A DNA stretch of 64,000 bases from Tamlana sp038148895 (GTDB taxonomy: Bacteria > Bacteroidota > Bacteroidia > Flavobacteriales > Flavobacteriaceae): the NCBI GenBank assembly GCA_038148895.1, contig JBBVGQ010000001.1. One strand, 5' to 3'. A program made the translations under genes and the position numbers. Shown in pieces: positions 9,067-17,236 of the stretch. Numbering within the stretch: position 1 is the stretch's first letter; every line of letters starts with the position of its first letter. Under the pieces are notes generated by a model. That model was not told the DNA's origin and did not search any database. It saw nothing but the letters and a program-made list of their open reading frames with translations.

Positions 9067-9891
9067 ATGAAAAAATTACTTGTACCCACTGATTTTTCAG
9101 ATCAAGCCGAAAATGCCCTGAAAGTAGCCGCACAAATTGCCAAAAAACACGATTGCGAAATTTACTTGTTGCACATTCTTGAAATGCCTTTACAAGAAGT
9201 AGACCCCATGGGCACCCACAGTAGCCTGCCAGAGGCTGTGTTTTTTATGAAATTAGCGCACAAAAAATTTGAGGAGCTAAAAAATAAAGATTATCTCGAA
9301 GGTTTGAAGGTTCATGAATCTGTCGATTTTCACGAGATTTTCAAAGGTATTTTTCAGCTCTGTAGAAAACAGGATATTGACCTAATTATTATGGGTTCCA
9401 ACGGAGCAAGTGGCCTAAGAGAAATGCTTATTGGTAGCAATACCGAAAAAGTGGTACGCACTTCTGCAACTCCTGTGTTAGTGGTAAAAAAGGAGCATAA
9501 AATATTCAACATTGCCAATTTTGTGTTTGCTTCAGATTTTAAAGATGAAAGCAAAGCTACCTTTAAAAAGGCCATGGAATTTGCCAATAAACTGGGGGCT
9601 AAAATGCATTTACTTATGGTGAATACGCCCAATAAATTTATTACTTCAGCCGAAGCAAACCAACGCATGCAGAATTTTCTTGAAAGCTTTAAAGCTTCAA
9701 ATCATACCTTGAATATTTACAACGATATGAGCATTGAAAAAGGCATTATGCATTTTTCTGAATCTATTGGTGCAGATTTAATTGGGATGAGTACGCACGG
9801 CAGACAAGGTATTTCGCATTTCTTTAACGGAAGCATCAGTGAAGATTTGGTAAACCATGCCAAACGCCCCGTAATTACATTTAAGATTTAA
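9067..9891 (+). CDS. Universal stress protein, tandem UspA domains
   Basis: A 274-residue cytoplasmic protein with two Usp domains (about 1-140 and 146-274). The first carries a complete ATP-binding signature G-x2-G-x9-G-S (GSNGASGLREMLIGS). The second has STHG followed by nine residues and GS, close to the consensus but with Ser in place of the first Gly. Such tandem Usp proteins are ATP-binding stress or hibernation factors; the exact role here is unknown. The gene is divergent from rimP and converges on a small conserved gene 5 nt downstream. Confidence 0.92.
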   Translation: MKKLLVPTDFSDQAENALKVAAQIAKKHDCEIYLLHILEMPLQEVDPMGTHSSLPEAVFFMKLAHKKFEELKNKDYLEGLKVHESVDFHEIFKGIFQLCRKQDIDLIIMGSNGASGLREMLIGSNTEKVVRTSATPVLVVKKEHKIFNIANFVFASDFKDESKATFKKAMEFANKLGAKMHLLMVNTPNKFITSAEANQRMQNFLESFKASNHTLNIYNDMSIEKGIMHFSESIGADLIGMSTHGRQGISHFFNGSISEDLVNHAKRPVITFKI

Positions 9892-9896
9892 ACCCC

Positions 9897-10292
9897 TTAT
9901 TTTACCAAAACGCCCCTTAAATCCATTAATGGAACAGGTTGCAATGCCCTTAGGTTTATGGTATTTTTTCTAAAGAGGTAGGTTTTGTCAAACATTTGGT
10001 TTCCTTCAAAAAAGGAGACCTTAAAAGTGTTGTTCAATGCGAACAATTCCTCGACCATTAATTCTATTTTGGCAAAGCTTTTTTTGGGGAGGACGTCTAT
10101 TTTCTTTCGGAAAGTAGCTGTTTTTTTGGTTTCGGAATAGCCACTGGTAACGATAAGCACCATTTCCAAATCAACATCTTTGTCATTTATAATGTAGGCG
10201 TTCCAATCTTGTGTTTTATGCACTTCGTTATACTCGTTAACAACGGCAATGTAAACGTCTTCAACTTTTGGAATTTCGATGTCTTTTTTCAT
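9897..10292 (-). CDS. Conserved hypothetical protein downstream of pheS
   Basis: A 131-residue protein without signal peptide or membrane segment. It alternates short beta-strand-like stretches (VYIAVVNEYNEV, VLIVTSGYS, KVSFFEG) and is rich in Lys and Val. I do not recognise a named family. It starts 3 nt after the pheS stop, so it is certainly co-transcribed with it. Confidence 0.72.
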   Translation of the reverse strand: MKKDIEIPKVEDVYIAVVNEYNEVHKTQDWNAYIINDKDVDLEMVLIVTSGYSETKKTATFRKKIDVLPKKSFAKIELMVEELFALNNTFKVSFFEGNQMFDKTYLFRKNTINLRALQPVPLMDLRGVLVK

Positions 10293-10295
10293 TGA

Positions 10296-11315
10296 CTACA
10301 AAGCAGACTTAAACTGCTCTAAAAAGCGCACATCGTTTTCACTCAACAAACGGATATCGCCTATTTGATGGAGCAGCATAGCAATACGGTCTATGCCCAT
10401 ACCAAAGGCAAACCCAGAATATTCTTTAGAATTAATACCGCAGTTTTCCAAAACGTTGGGGTCTACCATACCACAGCCCATAATTTCGAGCCAACCAGTA
10501 CCCTTTGTAATACGGTAATCTATTTCGGTTTCCAATCCCCAATACACATCCACCTCAGCGCTTGGCTCGGTAAATGGGAAGTAACTTGGGCGTAAACGTA
10601 TTTTGCTTTTCCCGAACATCTCGGTGGTGAAATGTTGAAGGGTTTGTTTTAAATCTGCAAAACTGACATCTTTATCTATGTAAAGCCCTTCAACTTGATG
10701 GAAAAAACAGTGCGAACGCGCCGAAATAGCCTCATTTCTGTATACTCTTCCCGGAGAAATGGTTCTAATTGGCGGTTTATTGTTTTCCATATAACGCACC
10801 TGTACCGAACTGGTGTGCGTACGCAATAAAATATCTGGATTGGTTTGAATAAAAAATGTATCCTGCATATCACGTGCCGGGTGGTATTCTGGCAAGTTCA
10901 ATGCGGTAAAGTTGTGCCAATCGTCTTCAATTTCTGGACCTTCACTAACATTAAAACCAATACGCGAAAAAATATCAATAATTTGATTTTTTACAATGGA
11001 AATAGGATGGCGCGCACCAATTTGCACAGGCGCACCTGGACGAGATAAATCTCCATAAACGCCTTTTACTTCTTCCTTGCTTTCAAGCTCCTCTTTTAGG
11101 GCATCAACCTTGTCTTCGGCAATTTTTTTAAGTTTGTTTATAGTTTGGCCAAATTCCTTTTTTTGGTCGTTTGCTACATTTTTAAACTCTGCGAAATACT
11201 GTTTTAAAAGCCCTTTGGAACCTAAATATTTAATCCGGAACGCTTCAATCTCTTCCTTTGATTGAGCTTTAAAAGCTTCGGCTTCAGCTATGAGTTCGTT
11301 TATCTTATCTATCAT
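10296..11315 (-). CDS. pheS: Phenylalanine-tRNA ligase alpha subunit
   Basis: This is the catalytic alpha subunit of the heterotetrameric PheRS, which charges tRNA-Phe. The 339 residues comprise an N-terminal coiled coil (about 1-90) and a class II synthetase core. The core has a motif 2 region (PGRVYRNEAISARSHCFFHQ), FTEPSAEVDVYW, GWLEIMGCGMVDPNVLE, and motif 3 (GFAFGMGIDRIAMLLH). pheT is not nearby, so the two subunits are encoded apart here. A conserved hypothetical gene follows after 3 nt. Confidence 0.98.
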   Translation of the reverse strand: MIDKINELIAEAEAFKAQSKEEIEAFRIKYLGSKGLLKQYFAEFKNVANDQKKEFGQTINKLKKIAEDKVDALKEELESKEEVKGVYGDLSRPGAPVQIGARHPISIVKNQIIDIFSRIGFNVSEGPEIEDDWHNFTALNLPEYHPARDMQDTFFIQTNPDILLRTHTSSVQVRYMENNKPPIRTISPGRVYRNEAISARSHCFFHQVEGLYIDKDVSFADLKQTLQHFTTEMFGKSKIRLRPSYFPFTEPSAEVDVYWGLETEIDYRITKGTGWLEIMGCGMVDPNVLENCGINSKEYSGFAFGMGIDRIAMLLHQIGDIRLLSENDVRFLEQFKSAL

Positions 11316-11355
11316 GACACGTAAAAAATGATGGCAAATTTAATGTTTTTTATGA

Positions 11356-11381
11356 GATGCTGAAACAAGTTCAGCATGACA
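11356..11381 (-). repeat. Dispersed palindromic repeat, copy A
   Basis: A perfect inverted repeat ATGCTGAA-ACAAG-TTCAGCAT followed by GACA. It sits immediately after the stop of the 118-residue gene and before pheS. A copy differing at two of 26 positions lies at 52707-52732, also directly after a minus-strand stop codon and in the same orientation. Confidence 0.7.
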
Positions 11382-11382
11382 A

Positions 11383-11739
11383 TCAATCAATATACTCGGT
11401 TTCTACAAAATAGTTTACAATGGCTTCTTTCATTAAAACCGATTGCTCACCGGCCTTTAAATGTGGTAAAGCTTCCAAAACTTTGTAATGTGGCCAGCCT
11501 TCATCATCCACAAAATCAAGCTCGTAATAGCCATAAGGTGCCAGCAATTTACAAATGGCAATGTGCATTAAATCAAGTTTTTGATCCTTTTTAAAGCTAC
11601 GGTTTAACTGCCCAAGTTCCTGCACACCAATTAAATAAATAATGGCATCTAAATCTATGGGCGCCCCATCTGCAAATTGCTTGGATAGTTTTTCAACCAC
11701 CAAATCCCAGCGTTCCTTTAATTGCTCGTCTCTTGACAT
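11383..11739 (-). CDS. Conserved hypothetical protein upstream of pheS
   Basis: A 118-residue soluble protein with no signal peptide. It is helix-rich and acidic, with a central segment YGYYELDFVDDEGWPHY and a C-terminal ALPHLKAGEQSVLMKEAI. I do not recognise a named domain; it looks like a Bacteroidota-conserved protein of unknown function. It has its own -7 box, TAACTTTG (11779-11772), and 67 nt separate it from pheS. Confidence 0.72.
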   Translation of the reverse strand: MSRDEQLKERWDLVVEKLSKQFADGAPIDLDAIIYLIGVQELGQLNRSFKKDQKLDLMHIAICKLLAPYGYYELDFVDDEGWPHYKVLEALPHLKAGEQSVLMKEAIVNYFVETEYID

Positions 11740-11771
11740 TTTTGTATTGAACCTATAAGCGTTAAAAGTTG

Positions 11772-11790
11772 CAAAGTTAGCTTATATTTG
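11772..11790. promoter_or_regulatory. Back-to-back -7 boxes of the divergent 118-aa and CvpA genes
   Basis: On the minus strand TAACTTTG (11779-11772) points to the 118-residue gene. On the plus strand TATATTTG (11783-11790) points to the cvpA-like gene. Both match TAnnTTTG and only three bases separate them, so both polymerases could not bind at once. Confidence 0.55.
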
Positions 11791-11805
11791 ACAAAATTCT
11801 GAATT

Positions 11806-12327
11806 ATGAGCGTAATAGATATTGTTTTGGCCGGCTTAATTTTATTTGGGCTTGTTCGTGGTTTTATGAAAGGCCTTTTTGTTGAAGTAGCCTCTTTAGT
11901 GGCTTTGGTTGCCGGCGTTTATGGGGCTATACATTTTAGCAATTTTGCAGCTGACTTTTTACAGACCAAAACCGAATGGAACGAAAACACCATAAAATAT
12001 TCTGCCTTGGCCATAACTTTTGTGGTTATTGTTTTGGCTATTGCATTGGCCGGAAAAGCACTGACCAAACTAGCCGACTTTGCTGCCCTCGGCATTCTAA
12101 ACAAACTATTGGGCGGAGTTTTTGGCGCTTTAAAAATTGCACTTATTTTGAGCGTGGTCTTAAACATTTTCGATAAACTGAATAACAACATTACCTTTAT
12201 TGACGAGGAAAACATGCAGGACACAGCCCTTTACAAACCTGTAAAGTCTTTGGTTCCAATTATTTTCCCGAATATATTATCGCCAAATGAAGGTGGTGAT
12301 GATATTGATTTGGAAAGTGAAGTATAA
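11806..12327 (+). CDS. CvpA family membrane protein
   Basis: A 173-residue inner-membrane protein with four hydrophobic segments (about 3-20, 26-45, 63-85 and 100-122) and a polar C-terminal tail ending in acidic residues. The N-terminal IDIVLAGLILFGLVRGFMKG pattern is typical of CvpA, a family linked to envelope homeostasis and, in enterobacteria, colicin V export. The gene starts 15 nt after a TATATTTG box and stands as a single-gene unit converging on a carbonic anhydrase gene. Confidence 0.85.
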   Translation: MSVIDIVLAGLILFGLVRGFMKGLFVEVASLVALVAGVYGAIHFSNFAADFLQTKTEWNENTIKYSALAITFVVIVLAIALAGKALTKLADFAALGILNKLLGGVFGALKIALILSVVLNIFDKLNNNITFIDEENMQDTALYKPVKSLVPIIFPNILSPNEGGDDIDLESEV

Positions 12328-12447
12328 AAAGATTGAAAAAATTACTCATTATGTTTTTCCGCCCATTGGATTAACATGTTGCAAAGCGTAAGATATCCTT
12401 ATGGTTCTTAATGATAGCTTTTCAATCTTATTTGGATTTTCCTTTAA

Positions 12448-13074
12448 TTAATCCAAATGATAAATCTCCATAATGTCGTGTAGATACTTTTCGAAATCTA
12501 TTTTTAAATCGATTAGTTTTCCTGTATGCACATCAAATACCCAACCGTGTACTTTTAAGCCTCGGTCTCTGTATGCTTTTTGTACCGCTGCTGTTTTAAT
12601 AAGGTTTACGCACTGCTCTTTTACGTTTAATTCTACGAGTCGGTCGTACTTTTTTTCTTCGTCGGCTATCTGGTTAAGTTCATTTCTGTGTATTCTATAT
12701 ACATCCCGAATATTACGCAACCATGGGTTTAAAATGCCCAAATCGGCCGATTGCATCGCTGCTTTAACCCCTCCACAAGCATAGTGCCCACAAACTACAA
12801 TATGGTTTACTTTTAAATGGTCTACAGCATAATTAACCACAGACATCACATTCAAATCGATACTGATGACCATATTAGCAATGTTACGGTGCACAAACAC
12901 CTCACCTAGTTGTGCGCCCATGAGTTCTTCAGCTGTTACTCGGCTATCACTGCAACCTATATACAACAGCTCCGGATTTTGACCTTTGCCCAGTTCTTCA
13001 AAATAATCGTCTTGAACTTCAAGTTTGCCTTTTATCCAAGCTTTGTTGTTTTCAAATACTCTATCTAAATTCAT
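12448..13074 (-). CDS. Beta-class carbonic anhydrase 1
   Basis: This zinc enzyme interconverts CO2 and bicarbonate in the cytoplasm. The 208 residues carry all beta-CA ligands: CSDSRVTAEE (zinc Cys plus the Asp-Arg dyad) and HYACGGV (zinc His and Cys). The C-terminal WVFDVHTGKLIDL also fits the family. No signal peptide is present. It starts 3 nt after the first SulP gene, so bicarbonate transport and hydration are coupled in one transcript. A second, distinct beta-CA lies 2.7 kb away. Confidence 0.96.
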   Translation of the reverse strand: MNLDRVFENNKAWIKGKLEVQDDYFEELGKGQNPELLYIGCSDSRVTAEELMGAQLGEVFVHRNIANMVISIDLNVMSVVNYAVDHLKVNHIVVCGHYACGGVKAAMQSADLGILNPWLRNIRDVYRIHRNELNQIADEEKKYDRLVELNVKEQCVNLIKTAAVQKAYRDRGLKVHGWVFDVHTGKLIDLKIDFEKYLHDIMEIYHLD

Positions 13075-13077
13075 AGC

Positions 13078-14946
13078 TTACGGTTTGTGGGTATCTTTAA
13101 CGTTGGTTTTTAACCATTTCATACAATCTTTAAAACTTTCAAAGATATGCTCTTTTGGAATTAAATCGGGAATAATATCAATACGCTCCATCATGTATTT
13201 TGGTTGGCTTAACAGCCCAACAAAAAGCACTTCAATATTCTTTTTGTTCAAATCCTGTAGCATGTCTTCCATGGCATAAAGTCCCGACTGATCCATATAT
13301 TGCATACGCCCCAAACGAATGACCACCATTTTGGCCGTGTCTGGAATTTGAGCTGTTAACTGTTGAAAATCACTGGTTGAACCAAAAAACAATGGCCCTT
13401 TGATGTGTTTTATGAATACTTCTTCCCTTAAATTATCAGGAAAACCTAATTCATCTTTCCATGCTTCCTCTTTAAGCGGTTTAACATCGCTTCGTTCAGC
13501 CGTTAAATCACCTATTTTTTTCATGAACATTAAAGAAGCAATAACCAAACCGATACCAACGGCATATACCAAATTCCAAAATGTGGATAGAAACAGCACA
13601 ACCAACATAATTAAAACCTCCGAACTTAGTTTTAATGGGCCAAGCTTAATATCCTTTGGCATACTGGGTATAGCCTTTAAGCCTTTATAATCCATTACGC
13701 CAATACCAACGGTTATTAATATACCTGCCAATACAGCTGCTGGAATTTTTGAGGCAATTGGCCCTAATCCCAATAGAATAACAAATAAAAGCACTCCGGC
13801 AATCATACCAGATAATCTTGTTTTTCCGCCTGAGGTAATATTTACAACGGTTCTAATGGTTGCCCCTGCCCCTGGAATACCACCGAAAACTGCGGCTATA
13901 CTGTTTCCAATACCTTGACCTACCAATTCTTTATTGGGCTTGTGTTTTGTTTTGGTCATGTTATCTGCCACAACACTGGTCAATAAAGAATCTATTGCAC
14001 CTAACAATGCCAATGTCAAAGCCGTAAATATGTAAGGTGTTACACTGTTGAGCTTAAAACTTGTAAAAATTTCGAGGTTTGGTATTGGTAACCCGCTTGG
14101 TATTTTTTCAATGGGTCTGTAATCCAAACCAAAACCAACGGCCACACCAGAAACCACTAGCAATGCAACCAGTGTGCTGGGCAAGGCTTTAGTTATTCGT
14201 TTAAACCCATATATTATAAATATGGTAGCTAACGCCAAAATCAATTCCAACCAATTAATATTTTGCAAAGCCCTTGGTAAAGCTTTTATGGCCCCCAAAG
14301 CACCTGAGGCTTCTTTAGCCGCTAGGGTTTTAGATTCTTTTAAAATATCTGCTTGACTTGTTTCATTAGCTCTTCTTATAGTTTCTTTAAAATCTTCAAG
14401 TACTAAAATGCCCTCACCTGCTTCTTCCTCCAATATATTCTCTAAAATGGCTTCTTCGGCAAATGGCTTAAAGGTTTCAACAAATTCGGCATCTTCTTTT
14501 GGGTAATACCCTAATGATGGCAAAATTTGGGTCAATAAGATAATCACCCCAATGGCGGTCATAAAACCAGAAACAACTGGATAAGGAATATACCTAATGT
14601 ACTTGCCCAGGCCTAAAACACCCAAACCAATCTGCATTAATCCAGCCAATAAAAAAACAGTTAAAATAACAGGCATGGCCTTTGAAACATCACCATCATT
14701 AACTGCAATGATACTCGCAATTACCACCATACTAACAGCTGTCATCGGTGCTGTTGGGCCAGAAATTTGTGTGGCTGTTCCTCCAAAAAGTGCTGCAAAA
14801 AAGCTAATGAAAATGGCTCCATAAAGACCCGCGGTAGGCCCCAAACCGGAAGACACCCCGAAAGCTAATGCTAATGGCAGTGCAACAATTCCAGCGGTAA
14901 TACCACCAAAGGCATCTCCTTTTAAGTTCGAGAAGAGGTTTTTCAT
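13078..14946 (-). CDS. SulP family anion transporter 1 with STAS domain
   Basis: A 622-residue inner-membrane transporter of the SulP/SLC26 family, which carries sulfate, bicarbonate or related anions, often with Na+ or H+. It has the N-terminal DAFGGITAGIVALPLALAFG signature and many hydrophobic segments. The C-terminal cytoplasmic STAS domain contains MQYMDQSGLYAMEDML. Between transmembrane segments, about residues 150-220 form a hydrophilic Glu/Lys/Ala-rich insertion that the second SulP protein here lacks. Tight linkage to carbonic anhydrase (3 nt) makes bicarbonate the most likely substrate; this is inference. Confidence 0.93.
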   Translation of the reverse strand: MKNLFSNLKGDAFGGITAGIVALPLALAFGVSSGLGPTAGLYGAIFISFFAALFGGTATQISGPTAPMTAVSMVVIASIIAVNDGDVSKAMPVILTVFLLAGLMQIGLGVLGLGKYIRYIPYPVVSGFMTAIGVIILLTQILPSLGYYPKEDAEFVETFKPFAEEAILENILEEEAGEGILVLEDFKETIRRANETSQADILKESKTLAAKEASGALGAIKALPRALQNINWLELILALATIFIIYGFKRITKALPSTLVALLVVSGVAVGFGLDYRPIEKIPSGLPIPNLEIFTSFKLNSVTPYIFTALTLALLGAIDSLLTSVVADNMTKTKHKPNKELVGQGIGNSIAAVFGGIPGAGATIRTVVNITSGGKTRLSGMIAGVLLFVILLGLGPIASKIPAAVLAGILITVGIGVMDYKGLKAIPSMPKDIKLGPLKLSSEVLIMLVVLFLSTFWNLVYAVGIGLVIASLMFMKKIGDLTAERSDVKPLKEEAWKDELGFPDNLREEVFIKHIKGPLFFGSTSDFQQLTAQIPDTAKMVVIRLGRMQYMDQSGLYAMEDMLQDLNKKNIEVLFVGLLSQPKYMMERIDIIPDLIPKEHIFESFKDCMKWLKTNVKDTHKP

Positions 14947-15057
14947 CAGTTAATGTTTATTTGCGATTTAAATAAGAATCCTAAATTTAATTCATAATGG
15001 CCCGAAAAAAAAGCCTTACATTAAAAAGTATTCCTTTTTCAACTAAATTAAGAATTT

Positions 15058-15714
15058 TTAAAAATTAACAAATGCAATGATATTGAACTGATCTCTGCCT
15101 GAAGTTTCAAAAAATTGATTCATATATCCTACCTCCAATTTAAGGTTTTCATTAACTTGAAAACCCAACCCGCCATATAATCGGTTTCTATCAAATTTGG
15201 CGCTTTCAGTATTTAAAAATATTTCGTTGTAGGCCGAAAAATAAAATGGGCTGTTTTCTTTGAAGGGAATATTTAGGCTTAAAAAGTAGCGAAATCTCAT
15301 TTTAAAATCTGATGTCACAAAACGCTGTTCAAACCTATATCTGTGATTTAATTTAACACTTCCAATATTTTGCTTTAAAGTAAACTGCTGAAAAATTCTG
15401 TGCTCATTAATCGAAATTTTGTTGTTGGTATTTCCGATATAATTTTCAGATAGAATATAACCGTAGCCTAAAAGTACATTATTTTTTCCTTCGTTGAATG
15501 TGTAGCCCAAACCCGTTCTGAGCAACAATTGCTCTAAATCGCCAACAGCATTATAATTTCTATATTGCACCTCGTTGTGAACATTCCACTTAGTGTTTAT
15601 CTTTTTGTTGCCAATATAAATGAGCCAGTTACCAAAATTACTGTCTTGGGCATGAATAAAAAAAGGTAGCATAAGCAACAAAGCCAATGCTACCATACTT
15701 GCTTTCTTTTTCAT
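15058..15714 (-). CDS. DUF2490 family protein, probable outer-membrane beta-barrel
   Basis: A 218-residue protein with a signal peptide (MKKKASMVALALLLMLPFFI, cleaved near HAQ). It then has alternating beta-strand-like stretches with aromatic residues and a C-terminal strand ending in Phe (NIIAFVNF). This is typical of DUF2490 barrels in Bacteroidota, including WNVHNEVQYRNY and RYRFEQRF. The function is unknown; a pore or anchor for the neighbouring anion system is plausible. ATG 15714 is preferred over the in-frame 15738 because the signal peptide starts there. It sits 28 nt after a carbonic anhydrase gene. Confidence 0.83.
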   Translation of the reverse strand: MKKKASMVALALLLMLPFFIHAQDSNFGNWLIYIGNKKINTKWNVHNEVQYRNYNAVGDLEQLLLRTGLGYTFNEGKNNVLLGYGYILSENYIGNTNNKISINEHRIFQQFTLKQNIGSVKLNHRYRFEQRFVTSDFKMRFRYFLSLNIPFKENSPFYFSAYNEIFLNTESAKFDRNRLYGGLGFQVNENLKLEVGYMNQFFETSGRDQFNIIAFVNF

Positions 15715-15742
15715 ATAATTTATTCCCTTAGAAAGCACTAAT

Positions 15743-16372
15743 CTATTCGTAAAATGTAACCGCTCCTGTGTTTATATCGTACATGGCACCAATAATCATG
15801 ATTTCACCATTTTTCTCCATTTCGGCTAAAATTGGACTTTCTTTATGTATCCTTTCTATGGTTAGCTCCACATTCTTTTTCGATACATTGTCAACAAATT
15901 CTAAGTTTTTAGAGTTTCTAAAATTTTCATCTTTAGGCTCTTTAACAGCATTTACTGCTGGGTCAATTTTTTCAATCAACTTGGTTAAGTTACCCATTTT
16001 AGCGTGGTCGCAAGCCCCTTTTACAGCACCACAACTAGTATGCCCCAAAACCACAATAAGTTTTGTGCCTGCCAACTTGCAGGCAAATTCCATACTTCCC
16101 AAGATGTCTTCGTTAACAAAATTTCCTGCAATACGAACGCTGAATATATCGCCCAAACCTTGGTCGAAAACCAATTCTGCAGAAACCCTTGAATCTATAC
16201 AACTTAAAATTGTAGCAAAGGGGAATTGTCCATCACTTGTATCGTTAACCTGCTCTAAAAGGTTTCTGTTAGCCTTTAAGTTATTTTGAAATCGTTCATT
16301 ACCTTCTTTTAAATATTGCAATGACTTCTCTGGAGTCATCGTTGCTTGTGTTTCTCTGGTGTGTGCTTTCAT
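15743..16372 (-). CDS. Beta-class carbonic anhydrase 2
   Basis: A 209-residue beta-carbonic anhydrase with CIDSRVSAELVF and GHTSCGAVKGACD, giving the Cys-Asp-Arg and His-x2-Cys active-site residues. It differs clearly from the first copy and has a longer N-terminal MTPEKSLQYLKEGNERF segment, as in the CynT/plant-like branch. No signal peptide is visible, so it is probably cytoplasmic. It lies between the Usp-like gene (31 nt upstream) and the DUF2490 gene (28 nt downstream), in one apparent operon with SulP 2. Confidence 0.95.
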   Translation of the reverse strand: MKAHTRETQATMTPEKSLQYLKEGNERFQNNLKANRNLLEQVNDTSDGQFPFATILSCIDSRVSAELVFDQGLGDIFSVRIAGNFVNEDILGSMEFACKLAGTKLIVVLGHTSCGAVKGACDHAKMGNLTKLIEKIDPAVNAVKEPKDENFRNSKNLEFVDNVSKKNVELTIERIHKESPILAEMEKNGEIMIIGAMYDINTGAVTFYE

Positions 16373-16403
16373 GCGTTATTGTTTACTGTTATTGCTGTCA
16401 AAA

Positions 16404-17231
16404 TTATCTAGTCTTTAAATTTCTACTTCCGGTTACTAAAAATGAAACATTAAGGTTATCTATTACCTCCTCAATGTTTGATTTTTTGGCACTTAACTTG
16501 TTTTTATTTGGGTGTGATGACCTATCGATACAAAGCAAATTAATGTTGTTTTTTGACAAATATTTGTCGATTACCTTTATATTATTGTCGGCCTGCTCAA
16601 AAACATACTCAACATTATTTTCGTTAAGCTGATTTTGTCCTTCAATTGCTTCACTAGCCTTTTTTATGATTTTGAAAGATCTTAAAGGTTTTTGAGTGTT
16701 TGCTATTAAATCTTTAGCAAACTCGAAATCGATTTGTTTGTTTGAAGCATTTAACATCCCCAAACCAATTTCTTTACTTGGTTCAAGTGCCTTTTTGTTG
16801 GAAGCTATCATAACAACACCGTTAAAATTATTGAGAACAAAACTGGTAATGTTATCGCCGATTAAACCCAAACGATTAGTTTTTCTTTTTCCCAAAACGA
16901 TAATATCTGGCTTGTTCTCTTCCAAATAATTTTCTATTTCATGCTTAACATTACCGTATGAAAAAGATGTGGTAATGTTTACTCCGTAATCTTCTTTTAT
17001 GGGGTTTATTAAACTTTCAATTTTCTTTTTCGTTGCAAAATGTTTTTGGTTTATGGTTCGCTTTGCAGAAAGTTGGTTTTCATCTTCAACAACATCTGAT
17101 GCTTTTTTTACATGAAAAAAAGTTATTTCTCCTCCAATAATTTTCGCAAGGCTTACCGTGCTTTTTAAAGTGGAATCTACCGAATTTTTCAAATCAGATA
17201 GCACCAATATTTTATATTTATTTGTTCTCAT
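16404..17231 (-). CDS. Universal stress protein-like protein with degenerate ATP motifs
   Basis: A 275-residue two-domain Usp-fold protein (KYKILVLSDLKNSVDSTLKS start; DIIVLGKRKTNRLGLIGDN before the first C-terminal strand). Neither domain keeps the full G-x2-G-x9-G-S/T nucleotide loop: the first has GKRK and the second IDRSSHPNK. It is therefore more likely a regulator or scaffold than an ATP-binding Usp. It sits 5 nt after SulP 2 and 31 nt before carbonic anhydrase 2. Usp domains next to transporters often modulate them, which is the inferred role. Confidence 0.82.
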   Translation of the reverse strand: MRTNKYKILVLSDLKNSVDSTLKSTVSLAKIIGGEITFFHVKKASDVVEDENQLSAKRTINQKHFATKKKIESLINPIKEDYGVNITTSFSYGNVKHEIENYLEENKPDIIVLGKRKTNRLGLIGDNITSFVLNNFNGVVMIASNKKALEPSKEIGLGMLNASNKQIDFEFAKDLIANTQKPLRSFKIIKKASEAIEGQNQLNENNVEYVFEQADNNIKVIDKYLSKNNINLLCIDRSSHPNKNKLSAKKSNIEEVIDNLNVSFLVTGSRNLKTR

Positions 17232-17236
17232 GACAC

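Noticed and set aside
12430..12458. Hairpin ATTTGGATT/AATCCAAAT as a terminator of carbonic anhydrase 1
   Set aside because: It overlaps the stop codon and has no T-run on either strand.
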